A DNA stretch of 15,770 nucleotides from an uncultured Eubacteriales bacterium. GTDB taxonomy: Bacteria > Bacillota > Clostridia > Oscillospirales > CAG-382. Where the stretch lies: assembly GCA_900546385.1 (NCBI GenBank), contig URCT01000059.1, forward strand, positions 1 through 15,770, read 5' to 3'. Made by a program: the position numbers and the translations under genes. Below the pieces are notes generated by a model, which saw only the letters and a list, made by a program, of their open reading frames with translations, searched no databases and was not told where the DNA came from. Position 1 is the stretch's first letter. Each line of letters starts with the position of its first letter. Shown piece after piece: positions 1-6,944 of the stretch.

Positions 1-20
1 CTTGCGGCGACTTCTTTTTC

Positions 21-198
21 CTACTTTTTGTAAAGTACAAAAAGTAGGGCAAAAACTTTATAACTTTCCCATGGAAAGTTGTCCCTGCCGGGACGGCACA
101 CTCCGTGTGCCGCAACCTGTCGCAAAAGTCCACCTTTCGGTGGACTTTTGCGACAGGTTAAACTCCCCTTTCGGGGAGTTTCAGCGGCTTTGCAAAGC
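21..198. repeat. Chain of seven adjacent hairpins (dispersed palindromic repeat)
   Basis: Seven inverted repeats follow each other almost without gaps: 21-32/36-47 (12 bp, starts CTACTTTTTGT), 62-69/73-80 (AACTTTCC), 81-85/90-94 (GTCCC/GGGAC), 95-101/105-111 (GGCACAC/GTGTGCC), 114-134/139-159 (a perfect 21 bp stem), 160-168/173-181 (AAACTCCCC) and the palindrome 187-198. The 114-159 and 160-181 hairpins have loop TTTC on this strand, which reads as C(GAAA)G on the minus strand. The same module order starting with CTACTTTTTGT recurs at 4909-5000. The chain lies just past the stop of the minus-strand SLH gene and could end its transcript, although no clear U-run follows. I see no coding sequence in it. 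Confidence 0.85.
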
Positions 199-218
199 GA
201 TCTGTCCGACACGCTTTT

Positions 219-1295
219 CTATATTTTTTCCGGCTCTCCGTAAACGCACGACAGAGTCACGTTGGTCGCCGATTTATCAATTTCCGCTTTTACTGTCCGA
301 CGATACCACTGCTCTTCATTCAAGCCGTCCTCGGCGCTCTTTTCGCAAAAATATTCATAGCCATAGGCCCGTGTAACGGTATAACCCGGCATGATCGATA
401 CTGCTTGACAGCTTGTCGGCGAAAAAACGCAGATGCTTTCCCTGACAGTTTTGTCGGCTATCGCCTGTTCGGTTATATCGCGTATCGTAGACGAATTGAT
501 GCCCATAAAGCTGTCCGGACCGAAATTTCCCCGGAAATTGGCTTCGAGATCTGCACGGTATTCTTCGTTGGCAAGCTTTCTGTAATCAAGATTTCCAAGC
601 TTTTCAAACAGCGTTTCCATACGGTCTTTGATGACCTCTGCCGATTCATTTGTTGAAACCGCACTTTCGGGAAACGCCCGAAACACATTCTCCTTCAACG
701 TATCGTCATAAGCTGAGCGGAAAATGGCGTTAAGGTCTATGGGAGACGTGCCGCAGAGCTGTCGGACAAAATACTTTTCCCGGGTGTTACAGCCGAAACG
801 CAGACGGCGGACAATGACCGAAAGCTGATCCTCCGTCACGATGTCCTCTGCACCGAACGCGTCTCCGTATCCCACCATATAGCCGTTTTCCATGCAGTAC
901 CGGATCGCGTCGGCATTCCAATCCGAAAGGTCGTTATAGACGCTGCTGTCGCACAGTTTTTCGGCAAACGAAGGAAAATAGTCCTTTGCGCGGTAGATCA
1001 TGCACGCGATTTCCGCGCGCGTCACCTCGTTTTCCAGTCGAAGCGTGCCGTCGCCATATCCGTTGATAATGCCTTTTTCGAATGCCGCGCTTACAATTTT
1101 GGAGATATGCTCCTCCAAACCGTTTGCGTCGGAAAACGAATTCAGAACGGTTTTGTCCGCGTTCTCATAATCGATGGTCGAATAACAGATGATGGCATTG
1201 AGACACCCTTCACGGCTGACGGCTGACACAAAAAGGGAAAGCGTCAGGCCAAGAAGAATCGTGCAAAAGGCTTTTGCCAAAATGCTTTTTTTCAT
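219..1295 (-). CDS. Exported SLH-domain protein
   Basis: Predicted 358-residue secreted protein likely held on the cell wall. The start at 1295 is chosen because AGGTGAGG lies just upstream and the protein then begins with a signal peptide: MKKS, then a hydrophobic stretch (residues 9-25, AFCTILLGLTLSLFVSA). Two S-layer-homology motifs follow. Residues about 60-103 contain the signature GIINGYGDGT...VTRAE, and residues 120-166 contain a second with YMVGYGD. SLH domains normally come in threes and bind pyruvylated secondary wall polymer, so two copies is a reduced set. Residues 170-358 match nothing I recognise and are rich in charged residues and cysteine. The gene sits behind a terminator that ends the upstream epimerase gene, leaving no room for a promoter of its own in the gap. 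Domain call firm; function of the C-terminal half unknown. Confidence 0.85.
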   Translation of the reverse strand: MKKSILAKAFCTILLGLTLSLFVSAVSREGCLNAIICYSTIDYENADKTVLNSFSDANGLEEHISKIVSAAFEKGIINGYGDGTLRLENEVTRAEIACMIYRAKDYFPSFAEKLCDSSVYNDLSDWNADAIRYCMENGYMVGYGDAFGAEDIVTEDQLSVIVRRLRFGCNTREKYFVRQLCGTSPIDLNAIFRSAYDDTLKENVFRAFPESAVSTNESAEVIKDRMETLFEKLGNLDYRKLANEEYRADLEANFRGNFGPDSFMGINSSTIRDITEQAIADKTVRESICVFSPTSCQAVSIMPGYTVTRAYGYEYFCEKSAEDGLNEEQWYRRTVKAEIDKSATNVTLSCVYGEPEKI

Positions 1296-1310
1296 AATCC
1301 TCACCTTTCT

Positions 1311-1347
1311 AAAAAAGCCGGTTGCAGTCTGAGTGGCTGTAACCGGC
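1311..1347 (-). terminator. Rho-independent terminator after the first epimerase gene
   Basis: An inverted repeat with arms 1337-1347 and 1317-1327 (GCCGGTTACAG and CTGCAACCGGC, one G-T pair) has a 9-base loop and is followed on the minus strand by six T (1316-1311). It starts 19 bases past the epimerase stop. The T-run touches the ribosome binding site of the SLH gene (about 1298-1310), so stem and downstream RBS form one compact block. Confidence 0.85.
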
Positions 1348-1365
1348 AATTTCTGTCCGAAACTT

Positions 1366-2145
1366 TTAGTGCATAAACGGCTTCAAATAATCGGCACTTG
1401 TCTTAATGCTGTGGAACGCATTGCCATCGGCAAAGTTTGCGTCCTGCTCGACAATATAGTGCTTCACACCGATCTTTTCGGCCTTTTCGATGACCTTCTT
1501 CCAGTCAACAAAGCCGTTTCCGACTTCCGTCATCGTGCCAAAAAGGTGACCGGCGTCATACCGCAACATAACGTCCTTCAGGTGAAGGATATCGATGCAG
1601 CCTGCAAGCTTATCCATCCACTCGTCAAGGCTTGCACAGCCGGCGTGTACCCAACAGGTATCGAGAACGAAGCTGACCGTATCCTTGTCAAAGCCCTCGT
1701 ATAAGTAGTCCATCAGGGTCTTGGTGCCGTCAATGCGCAGAAATTCGAAATTGTGGTTATGATAGGTAAGCTTGAAGCCATGCTTTGCGTAACCCTCGGC
1801 AGCATGGTTGAAATCCGAAATAAACTTCTTTAAGTTGTCAAGCGAATTTCTTGCTTCGCCGGGCATACCGCCGATACCGATGTTGGTGGTGCCCCAGAGC
1901 TTATGCAGCTCCATGGTCTCTTCGGGAGCGTTCAAGATTTTACCGTAGTCATAATGCGTACCGATGAAATTGATGCCGTGCTTATGAGCAAGCTCGATGA
2001 ATTTTGCCGGTTCGACATAGCTTCCGGCGGTGTGTGCTTCGGTGTAGCCGGCGTCGGCCATTTTCTTAAAGGTTAAATCGGTGAATTCCTCATCCTTGAA
2101 GAAATCACGCAAGGTATAAAGCTGTAAACCGAGTTTTGTAAACAT
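1366..2145 (-). CDS. Sugar-phosphate isomerase/epimerase-like TIM barrel
   Basis: Predicted 259-residue cytoplasmic enzyme of the xylose isomerase-like TIM-barrel superfamily (AP endonuclease 2 family, IolE/YcjR-like). Visible landmarks are the N-terminal LGLQLYTLRD strand and four likely metal ligands at the usual strand ends: Glu134 (YHNHNFEF), Asp162 (VLDTCW), His188 (ILHLKD) and Glu233 (YIVEQD). The segment EVGNGFVDW around residues 207-215 is typical of members acting on keto sugars or inositol derivatives. Substrate cannot be told from sequence alone. Start: ATG at 2145 with AAGGAG 8 bases upstream. It has a consensus promoter at 2187-2215 and a strong terminator at 1311-1347, so it can be a single-gene unit. 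Confidence 0.85.
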   Translation of the reverse strand: MFTKLGLQLYTLRDFFKDEEFTDLTFKKMADAGYTEAHTAGSYVEPAKFIELAHKHGINFIGTHYDYGKILNAPEETMELHKLWGTTNIGIGGMPGEARNSLDNLKKFISDFNHAAEGYAKHGFKLTYHNHNFEFLRIDGTKTLMDYLYEGFDKDTVSFVLDTCWVHAGCASLDEWMDKLAGCIDILHLKDVMLRYDAGHLFGTMTEVGNGFVDWKKVIEKAEKIGVKHYIVEQDANFADGNAFHSIKTSADYLKPFMH

Positions 2146-2186
2146 GGGAAAAGCTCCTTTCGTTTTTCCGTTATTTTGGTAGTTTC

Positions 2187-2215
2187 ATTATAGCGTATCC
2201 GATCCGTTTTTTCAA
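2187..2215 (-). promoter_or_regulatory. Sigma-A promoter of the first epimerase gene
   Basis: On the minus strand TTGAAA (2215-2210), a 17-base spacer and a perfect TATAAT (2192-2187). The -35 box contains the TGA stop codon (2214-2212) of the upstream glycosyltransferase gene. Predicted transcript start is near 2180, giving a leader of about 35 bases. Confidence 0.85.
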
Positions 2216-3411
2216 GTGTTTTCGGAAAATTCTTCCGGATTTTTGTCTGATTTTGACACCGGCGGCTCACGCTCCTCGGAAGTTTCCGCGGATTCACCCT
2301 CCGCTTTTTCCTCGTTTACGGCCTCTGCCGTGTCTGTCGTTTGAACAAAGGAAGCGAAATAGGATTTGTTATAGGCAACCTCGGGACTTGACGGATGCAC
2401 CGTTTCGGCCAAGGAATTATACCGGACGGCGGTTTTTCGGTCGCCGAGGCTGTCATAGCACACGCAAAGCGAAAGTGCCGGATAATAGATCTCAAAATCG
2501 GGATTGACGAAGCCGTCCTTTTGATACTCCTTCGGGCAGGCAAGCGCAGCTTTATACCAAAAAACCGCCTGTTCGATATGTCCGTTTTTCCGGCAATCGT
2601 CGCCGAGAAGGCAAAGGATTTGCGGTGTGATGCGTTCATAGCCGAGAGCTTTGCAGAGGAACTGTTTGGCAAGCATCGGCTCTTTGGCGGCATGAATGCG
2701 ATATAGCAGAATGCAGGCACCGATTTTGTCGGCGTACCATGCGTCGGAACGATCCAAGAATTCGAGCAAATGCCGTTCGGCGAGGTCATATTTCCCATGA
2801 TCGAAAAGCTCACGGGCGTAATAATAGATATCCCGTGTACCGAGTAAATAGCCGGCGGCAAGCTTGTTTTCATACAATTTGAGATTGCGGTCGGAATGTG
2901 GTTTTCCGTTCGGATGCGGTTTATGGAACACGCAGATATCGGAATAGAGGATACTGCCTTTCGGGACGATGACCTCATGCACAAAGCCATGCCATGTGAA
3001 ATGTGCCATGCGTTTGACAAGGCGTTCGCGGTAATAATAGAAGGCCGGAGAACCATCGGCATGGAACGCGGCGGCATATTTCATCATGACGACATCGGTC
3101 TCGAAAGAGAGTGTTTGCTTTAAGGCGGCAAAGGCGGCGCGGTTCGGTTCGTCAAGGCGGTCATCGGCATCGAGCCAAGCGATATAATCGCCGGTTGCTT
3201 TGGAAAAGGAGAAATTCCGGGCGGCCGAGAAATCGTCGCACCATGGGAAATCGTAGATTTTATCGGTAAAGGCATGAGCGACGATTTTCGTGCGGTCGGA
3301 GGAGCCGGTATCGACGACAATGATTTCATCAAAGACGTTTTTGACGCTTTGGAGGCATTCGGGCAGGGATTTTTCCTCATTTTTCACGATCATGCAAAGG
3401 GAGAATTTCAT
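2212..3411 (-). CDS. Family 2 glycosyltransferase with helical-repeat C-terminus
   Basis: Predicted 399-residue glycosyltransferase of family GT2 (GT-A fold). Residues 1-95 hold the nucleotide-sugar domain: SLCMIVKNEE at 4-13, VVDTGSSDRT at 32-41 and the metal-binding WLDADD at 79-84. Residues about 195-345 look like degenerate TPR-type helical hairpins (ELFDHGKYDLAERHLLEF; KNGHIEQAVFWYKAAL), an arrangement common in clostridial GT2 proteins that modify proteins or peptides. The last 35 residues are acidic and low in complexity. There is no signal peptide or membrane segment. The start at 3411 is supported by GAGGTG 6 bases upstream and by alignment of the GT2 core; an earlier in-frame ATG at 3513 adds only repeat-derived sequence. 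The acceptor is unknown. Confidence 0.88.
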   Translation of the reverse strand: MKFSLCMIVKNEEKSLPECLQSVKNVFDEIIVVDTGSSDRTKIVAHAFTDKIYDFPWCDDFSAARNFSFSKATGDYIAWLDADDRLDEPNRAAFAALKQTLSFETDVVMMKYAAAFHADGSPAFYYYRERLVKRMAHFTWHGFVHEVIVPKGSILYSDICVFHKPHPNGKPHSDRNLKLYENKLAAGYLLGTRDIYYYARELFDHGKYDLAERHLLEFLDRSDAWYADKIGACILLYRIHAAKEPMLAKQFLCKALGYERITPQILCLLGDDCRKNGHIEQAVFWYKAALACPKEYQKDGFVNPDFEIYYPALSLCVCYDSLGDRKTAVRYNSLAETVHPSSPEVAYNKSYFASFVQTTDTAEAVNEEKAEGESAETSEEREPPVSKSDKNPEEFSENT

Positions 3412-3483
3412 GGTAGCACCTCGAAGAAAAAGTATATTTTGGGATATTTGATTTATAGAATATGTGACTGCGGTGGGCTGATT

Positions 3484-3584
3484 CGAGGTTTGGAAAACCT
3501 CGGAACTTTTCAAAAGGATTTAATTTGGTTTGTATGAATGTGTTATCTTTGTATGCTGCTTCGAGGTTTGCGAAACCTTGAAGC
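3484..3584. repeat. Two GAGGTTT hairpins of repeat family 1
   Basis: Stem 3484-3491/3495-3502 (CGAGGTTT/AAACCTCG, loop GGA) and stem 3558-3569/3573-3584 (GCTTCGAGGTTT, loop GCG, one G-T pair). Relatives lie at 3645-3661, 4813-4839 and 15692-15722. Each is near a short AAGGNTTTAA stretch followed by a TGCGAAG-like word. Confidence 0.75.
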
Positions 3585-3585
3585 T

Positions 3586-3870
3586 TCCTTTGGAAAAGGT
3601 TTTAATTGTTGCGGTGCGAAGTTTTTGTCTGTGGGTGCTGAATTGAGGTTTGCAGAACCTCGATATTCTCTGCAAAGGAAACGAGTTGTCACTTTTTGCA
3701 TCGTGCAAAAAGTAACCAAAAAGCACGCGGGACTTCGTCCTGCGACCTCGATTCAAATCGCCGGTCGATACATGATTGTAGTTAAAGTGACCGGCATTCA
3801 TCAGGTAACCGGCTATACTGGAAATTGCAGTTTTCCGGGTATCGCCGGCAATGATTTGAATCGGTGCGAT
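3586..3870 (+). repeat. Composite repeat, left (plus-oriented) copy
   Basis: Order of parts: AAGGTTTTAATTG, TGCGAAGTTTTTGTCTGTG (3616-3634), a GAGGTTTGCAGAACCTC hairpin (3645-3661), an ACTTTTTGCA/TGCAAAAAGT hairpin (3691-3713), a CGCGGGAC/GTCCTGCG hairpin (3726-3744) and a 113-base element with terminal inverted repeats (3750-3862). The same parts occur in the same order, reverse complemented, at 4490-4890. No coding potential seen. Confidence 0.75.
3750..3862 (+). mobile_element. 113-base MITE-like element with GATTCAAATC ends
   Basis: Begins GATTCAAATC and ends GATTTGAATC, perfect 10-base terminal inverted repeats, with CCGG words next to both ends. A second copy of nearly equal length in the other orientation is at 4497-4610. 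The interior shares GTCGATAC- and GTAACCGG-like segments with that copy. It encodes nothing. No target-site duplication is obvious, so mobility is inferred. Confidence 0.55.
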
Positions 3871-4020
3871 GCTCCGGTGTTACAGCGTAAGGAGTTAGCG
3901 CGGAGATAAAAAGAATGGCCGTGTTCTTTGGTGGACAGTAGGTTATGGCTGGGTGCGAATGGAAAGCGGAGGGTGGAAAAGGGGTGCTTTGGGTGACAAC
4001 TAAGGAAGGTTTATACAATA

Positions 4021-4345
4021 GAAAGGCTTTTGGCGCAAAAAAGGCGGGCTTTTGAGAATAGCACGGAAAGGCTTGTTCAAATGGAAAGTTTTTGGTTTGT
4101 AGAATAGGATGGCGTTTTAGGACAGCAAGCAAAGTTTTTTGCAAATGAAAGATTTTTGATGTGTAAAAAGGGCGGCTTTGGAGGGCTGTTTATAAAACTT
4201 TTGATAATGGAAACTTTTTGGGTTGTAAAAAAGGCGGATTTTTCAGCTCATGCAAGGCCACTTGGAGAAGAAAAGTTTTTTGGTTGCCAAAAAAGCCGAC
4301 GTTTTCAACTCATGCAAGACCAACCGATAAAGAAAAGTTTTTTCT
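4021..4345 (+). repeat. Degenerate 63-base tandem repeat, five units plus a partial
   Basis: Unit starts can be set on the word GAAAG or GAAAAG at 4021, 4084, 4147, 4210, about 4270 and 4332, giving spacings of 63, 63, 63, 60-62 and 62. Each unit has a T-rich word (TTTTTGG-like), then an A-rich word with GGCGG or GCCG, then a mixed part; units at 4210 and 4270 share CTCATGCAAG. The T-rich and A-rich words can pair, for example TTTTTTGG/CCAAAAAA at 4276-4283 and 4287-4294. There are no unique spacers, so this is not a CRISPR array. Frames through it lack ribosome binding sites. Confidence 0.7.
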
Positions 4346-4489
4346 AAGCACAGCAAAACTCCAATTCCCCACCGCACCCAAACTAACGTGCAGTCACAAA
4401 TTTCATCTGTGAAAACCTACTGTGAGCTTGCAGAAAGGCTTCTCTTTTTCGAAACTTCGCAGTCTTGCGTCAGCACTATAGCCACCCTT

Positions 4490-4890
4490 TCGCACCGATT
4501 CAAATCCTCACCGGCGATACCCGGAAAGCTTGCAGTTCCCGGCGCGGCCGGTTACATGATGAACGCTGGTCATTTCCGTAAAAGCTACGTATCGAGCGGA
4601 GATTTGAATCGTCCCCGGGAGTCCAGAGGGTCGCAACCCTCGATCTCCTTGAAACATGGTCGCCTTGCTCACGTCCGTTCGCAATTCTCCCTGTTTCGGC
4701 GGTCTCCGACGCACAAAAACTTGCCACCGGCAACTTTTTGCACGTCCGAGCGTGTTTTTGCGTTACTTTTTGCACGCCGCAAAAAGTAACAATCCGTTCT
4801 CCCTCGCAGGGAGATTCGAGGTTCTGCAAACCTCGAATCAGTACACACAGACAAAAACTTCGCACAAACAAACTTAAATCCTTTCGCCGC
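4490..4890 (-). repeat. Composite repeat, right (inverted) copy
   Basis: Reverse complement of the 3586-3870 arrangement. On the plus strand the order is: the 114-base element 4497-4610, hairpin-rich filler 4611-4760 (including GAGGGT/ACCCTC and TTGCC/GGCAA), the GTTACTTTTTGC hairpin (4762-4773/4779-4790), the GATTCGAGGTT hairpin (4813-4823/4829-4839), then CAGACAAAAACTTCGCACAA and CTTAAATCCTTT. It is longer than the left copy because the filler is about 150 bases instead of 34. Confidence 0.75.
4497..4610 (-). mobile_element. 114-base MITE-like element, inverted copy
   Basis: Starts GATTCAAATC (4497-4506) and ends GATTTGAATC (4601-4610). Its reverse complement follows the copy at 3750-3862, including CCGGGTATCGCCGG-type sequence near one end. 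Non-coding. Two copies of almost the same length with identical ends support a discrete element. Confidence 0.55.
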
Positions 4891-5020
4891 CTTACGGCGG
4901 CCTTTTTCCTACTTTTTGTAAAGCACAAAAAGTAGGGCAAAAAACTTTTAACTTTCCTTTCGGAAAGTTTGTCCCTGCCGGGACGGAACGCTCCGCGTGC
5001 ATAAAACCTGCCTTTCAGGC
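4886..5020. repeat. Hairpin chain in front of the heparinase-like gene
   Basis: Successive stems: GCCGCC/GGCGGC (4886-4891/4896-4901, loop TTAC), CTACTTTTTGT/ACAAAAAGTAG (4909-4919/4925-4935), AACTTTCC/GGAAAGTT (4950-4957/4962-4969, loop TTTC), GTCCC/GGGAC (4971-4984) and ACGC/GCGT (4988-4998), then a short CCTG...CAGG relic. It parallels the chain at 21-159, but the 21 bp stem seen there is reduced here. It ends about 10 bases before the AGGAGG of the next gene, so it probably lies in or next to that gene's leader. Confidence 0.75.
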
Positions 5021-5038
5021 AAAATCAGGAGGTATCCC

Positions 5039-6874
5039 ATGAACTTTTTGAAAAACGTCACTGCCAAAGGGCTTCTTCTGCCGTATGAAGCCTATAAACC
5101 CTTGTTCGATTACAAAAAAATCGATTCTTACATCGCACCGGAAAACGTTCCGGAAATCCTCAAAACCGCCGACGAGCTGTTAGAGAAAGATATCCCTATG
5201 CTCACGGCAAGCCTCTACCGCGAATTTGAGTTAAACGGCAACCGCACACATTACGAAAATCCGTATTTCTTGCGCAAAAAAATGATGGCTGCCTTTGCCT
5301 TTGCCGAATATGCCACACATAGCGGCAAATATATGCAAAAGCTCATCGATGTGGTGTGGGACACGTTAAGCCTTCCGACATGGGGACTTCCGGCACATAC
5401 CTCCGGCAACACGGCTTCCCGTCCGGAGGGAATGCAAATTTTACAGCTTCCGTGCGACTACAAGGAAGAAGCATCGTTCCTCGACCTGTTTTCCGCTTCC
5501 ATGGGTGCGGAATTGGCTGTGGTCTGGTTTTTGCTGAAGGACGAATTCGAAAAAGAAGTGCCGTTCGTCATCAACGACCGCATTCTTTACGAGATCAATC
5601 GCCGTCTGTTTGAGCCGTATCTCAACTATACCGATTATTATTGGTGGGCAGGCAAGCGCACGCCCTATGTCAACAACTGGTGCCCGTGGATCATTTCCAA
5701 CATTCTGTGCGCGGCGGCACTCACCTGCCCCGACATGGAAAAACGCGAAAAAATTACCGATACCGCACTCGAATCGCTTTCGGTGTATATGGATACCATC
5801 AAGCCGGAGGGCGGCTGCGACGAAGGTCCCGGATACTGGCACGCCGCCGGGCTTTCCACCTTTATGTCGCTTCTCGTCGTATACGATATGACCGGCGGAA
5901 AATTGAACTTTTTCGGTGAGCCGCAGTTAAAAAACATGGCCGAATATATCATGAAGATGCATATTTCGGGCGACCGGTTTGCCAACTTTGCCGATTGCCG
6001 CCTGATTCTAAAGAAAAACTATGCCGCTGTTTTCGCATTCGGGAAATATACCGGCAGCGAGGCTGTCTGCCATTGGACGCAAACCATGAATTGGGAGAGC
6101 TGCCTTGCGGACGTGGAACACGGATACCGCACGCTTGTTGAACTGTGCACCGCGCCGCAAAAGCCGCAGGTGCCGTATGTGCCGAAAGAAGTGACGGCGC
6201 AGACCGATCTGGGAATCGCGTTCTTGCGAAATGCGCATTTTTACGCCGCGTTCAAGGGCGGTCACAATGCCGAAAGCCACAACCATAACGACGTAGGCAC
6301 CAATATCGTGTTTAAGGACGGCGCGCCGATCTTAATCGACATCGGCAACGACCAATATACCAAGCTCACCTTCAGCGACAAGCGGTATACCCTGCCGTCC
6401 AATCGCTCGATCTATCACAACACCCTCTCGACCGACGATACCGAACAGCTTCCGGGCGTGCAATATCATGCGGAAAACTTTACGGTCGACGCGGCCTCCA
6501 AAACGGCAAGCATGACGCTCGAAAAAGCCTATGCGCCCGAAAGCGGCATGACATCGTACCGGAAAACGACGGCTCTGACCGCAAGCGGCGTGACCATCAC
6601 CAACGATTTTACGTTCGACAAGGAGCGCACCGCAAAGCTCAATCTGATTCTCTGCGCTAAGCCTGAGCCGGTGGATGAAACCTCCTTTGCCGTGACATCG
6701 GACGACGTTCGTGCCGTCATTCGCTACACGCCTGGTCTTGCTTTTTCGGTAGAGGTTCTGTCGCTTGAGGAGCATCCGTTCTGGCGGCGGAGCTATCCGA
6801 ATGCCGATGCGATCTACCGGGTGATACTATCGAAAAAAACGTCCGGCAAAAGCCTTGGCGTGACGGTGGAATAA
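5039..6874 (+). CDS. Heparinase II/III-like protein (probable polysaccharide lyase)
   Basis: Predicted 611-residue protein with the two-domain layout of the heparinase II/III family: an N-terminal alpha/alpha toroid (about residues 40-350, with KPEGGCDEGPGYWHAAG at 255-271 and NNWCPW at 212-217) and a C-terminal beta-sandwich domain carrying the family signature KGGHNAESHNHNDVG (406-420), then the IDIGNDQY segment and SIYHN at 457-461. Family members cleave uronic-acid-containing polysaccharides by beta-elimination; Tyr266 and the histidines at 413-417 are likely active-site or metal positions by analogy. There is no signal peptide, so it should act inside the cell, perhaps on imported oligosaccharides. 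Start: ATG at 5039 with AGGAGG 6 bases upstream, preferred over an in-frame ATG at 4997 inside a repeat. The specific substrate cannot be assigned. Confidence 0.88.
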   Translation: MNFLKNVTAKGLLLPYEAYKPLFDYKKIDSYIAPENVPEILKTADELLEKDIPMLTASLYREFELNGNRTHYENPYFLRKKMMAAFAFAEYATHSGKYMQKLIDVVWDTLSLPTWGLPAHTSGNTASRPEGMQILQLPCDYKEEASFLDLFSASMGAELAVVWFLLKDEFEKEVPFVINDRILYEINRRLFEPYLNYTDYYWWAGKRTPYVNNWCPWIISNILCAAALTCPDMEKREKITDTALESLSVYMDTIKPEGGCDEGPGYWHAAGLSTFMSLLVVYDMTGGKLNFFGEPQLKNMAEYIMKMHISGDRFANFADCRLILKKNYAAVFAFGKYTGSEAVCHWTQTMNWESCLADVEHGYRTLVELCTAPQKPQVPYVPKEVTAQTDLGIAFLRNAHFYAAFKGGHNAESHNHNDVGTNIVFKDGAPILIDIGNDQYTKLTFSDKRYTLPSNRSIYHNTLSTDDTEQLPGVQYHAENFTVDAASKTASMTLEKAYAPESGMTSYRKTTALTASGVTITNDFTFDKERTAKLNLILCAKPEPVDETSFAVTSDDVRAVIRYTPGLAFSVEVLSLEEHPFWRRSYPNADAIYRVILSKKTSGKSLGVTVE

Positions 6875-6944
6875 CGCGGGATAAACGAAAAAGGCTCTCC
6901 TGTTTAGAGAATTCTGAAATTCCGCATCGGCAGAGCGGATTGAG

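Larger units (their letters stand above)
3412..5038. other. 1.6 kb repeat-rich intergenic region
   Basis: No gene I can support. Open frames of 60-146 codons occur on both strands, but they translate hairpins and tandem repeats and lack ribosome binding sites. Contents in order: AT-rich upstream region of the glycosyltransferase (3412-3480), two GAGGTTT hairpins (3484-3502, 3558-3584), composite repeat in plus orientation (3586-3870), unassigned sequence, 63-base tandem array (4021-4345), unassigned sequence, the composite repeat inverted (4490-4890), and a hairpin chain up to the heparinase-like gene. I found no convincing promoter for either flanking gene. Confidence 0.75.

Noticed and set aside
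3421..3480. Promoter for the glycosyltransferase gene
   Set aside because: AT-rich with TATA-like words on the minus strand, but none has a matching -35 box at 16-18 bases with a sensible distance to the start codon.
4021..4345. CRISPR array
   Set aside because: The units run on directly with no unique spacers, units differ strongly from each other, and no cas genes are near.
4611..4660. tRNA-like sequence (GAGGGT-CGCA-ACCCTC)
   Set aside because: Only one arm-like hairpin is present; no acceptor, D or T arm can be built around it.
3520..4940. Protein-coding genes in the repeat region (frames of 60-146 codons on both strands)
   Set aside because: They translate hairpins and tandem repeats, lack ribosome binding sites, are overlapped by equally long frames on the other strand, and repeat copies give the same peptide words.
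4997..5038. Start of the heparinase-like protein at 4997
   Set aside because: It adds 14 residues from the repeat and lacks an RBS, while 5039 has AGGAGG at proper spacing.
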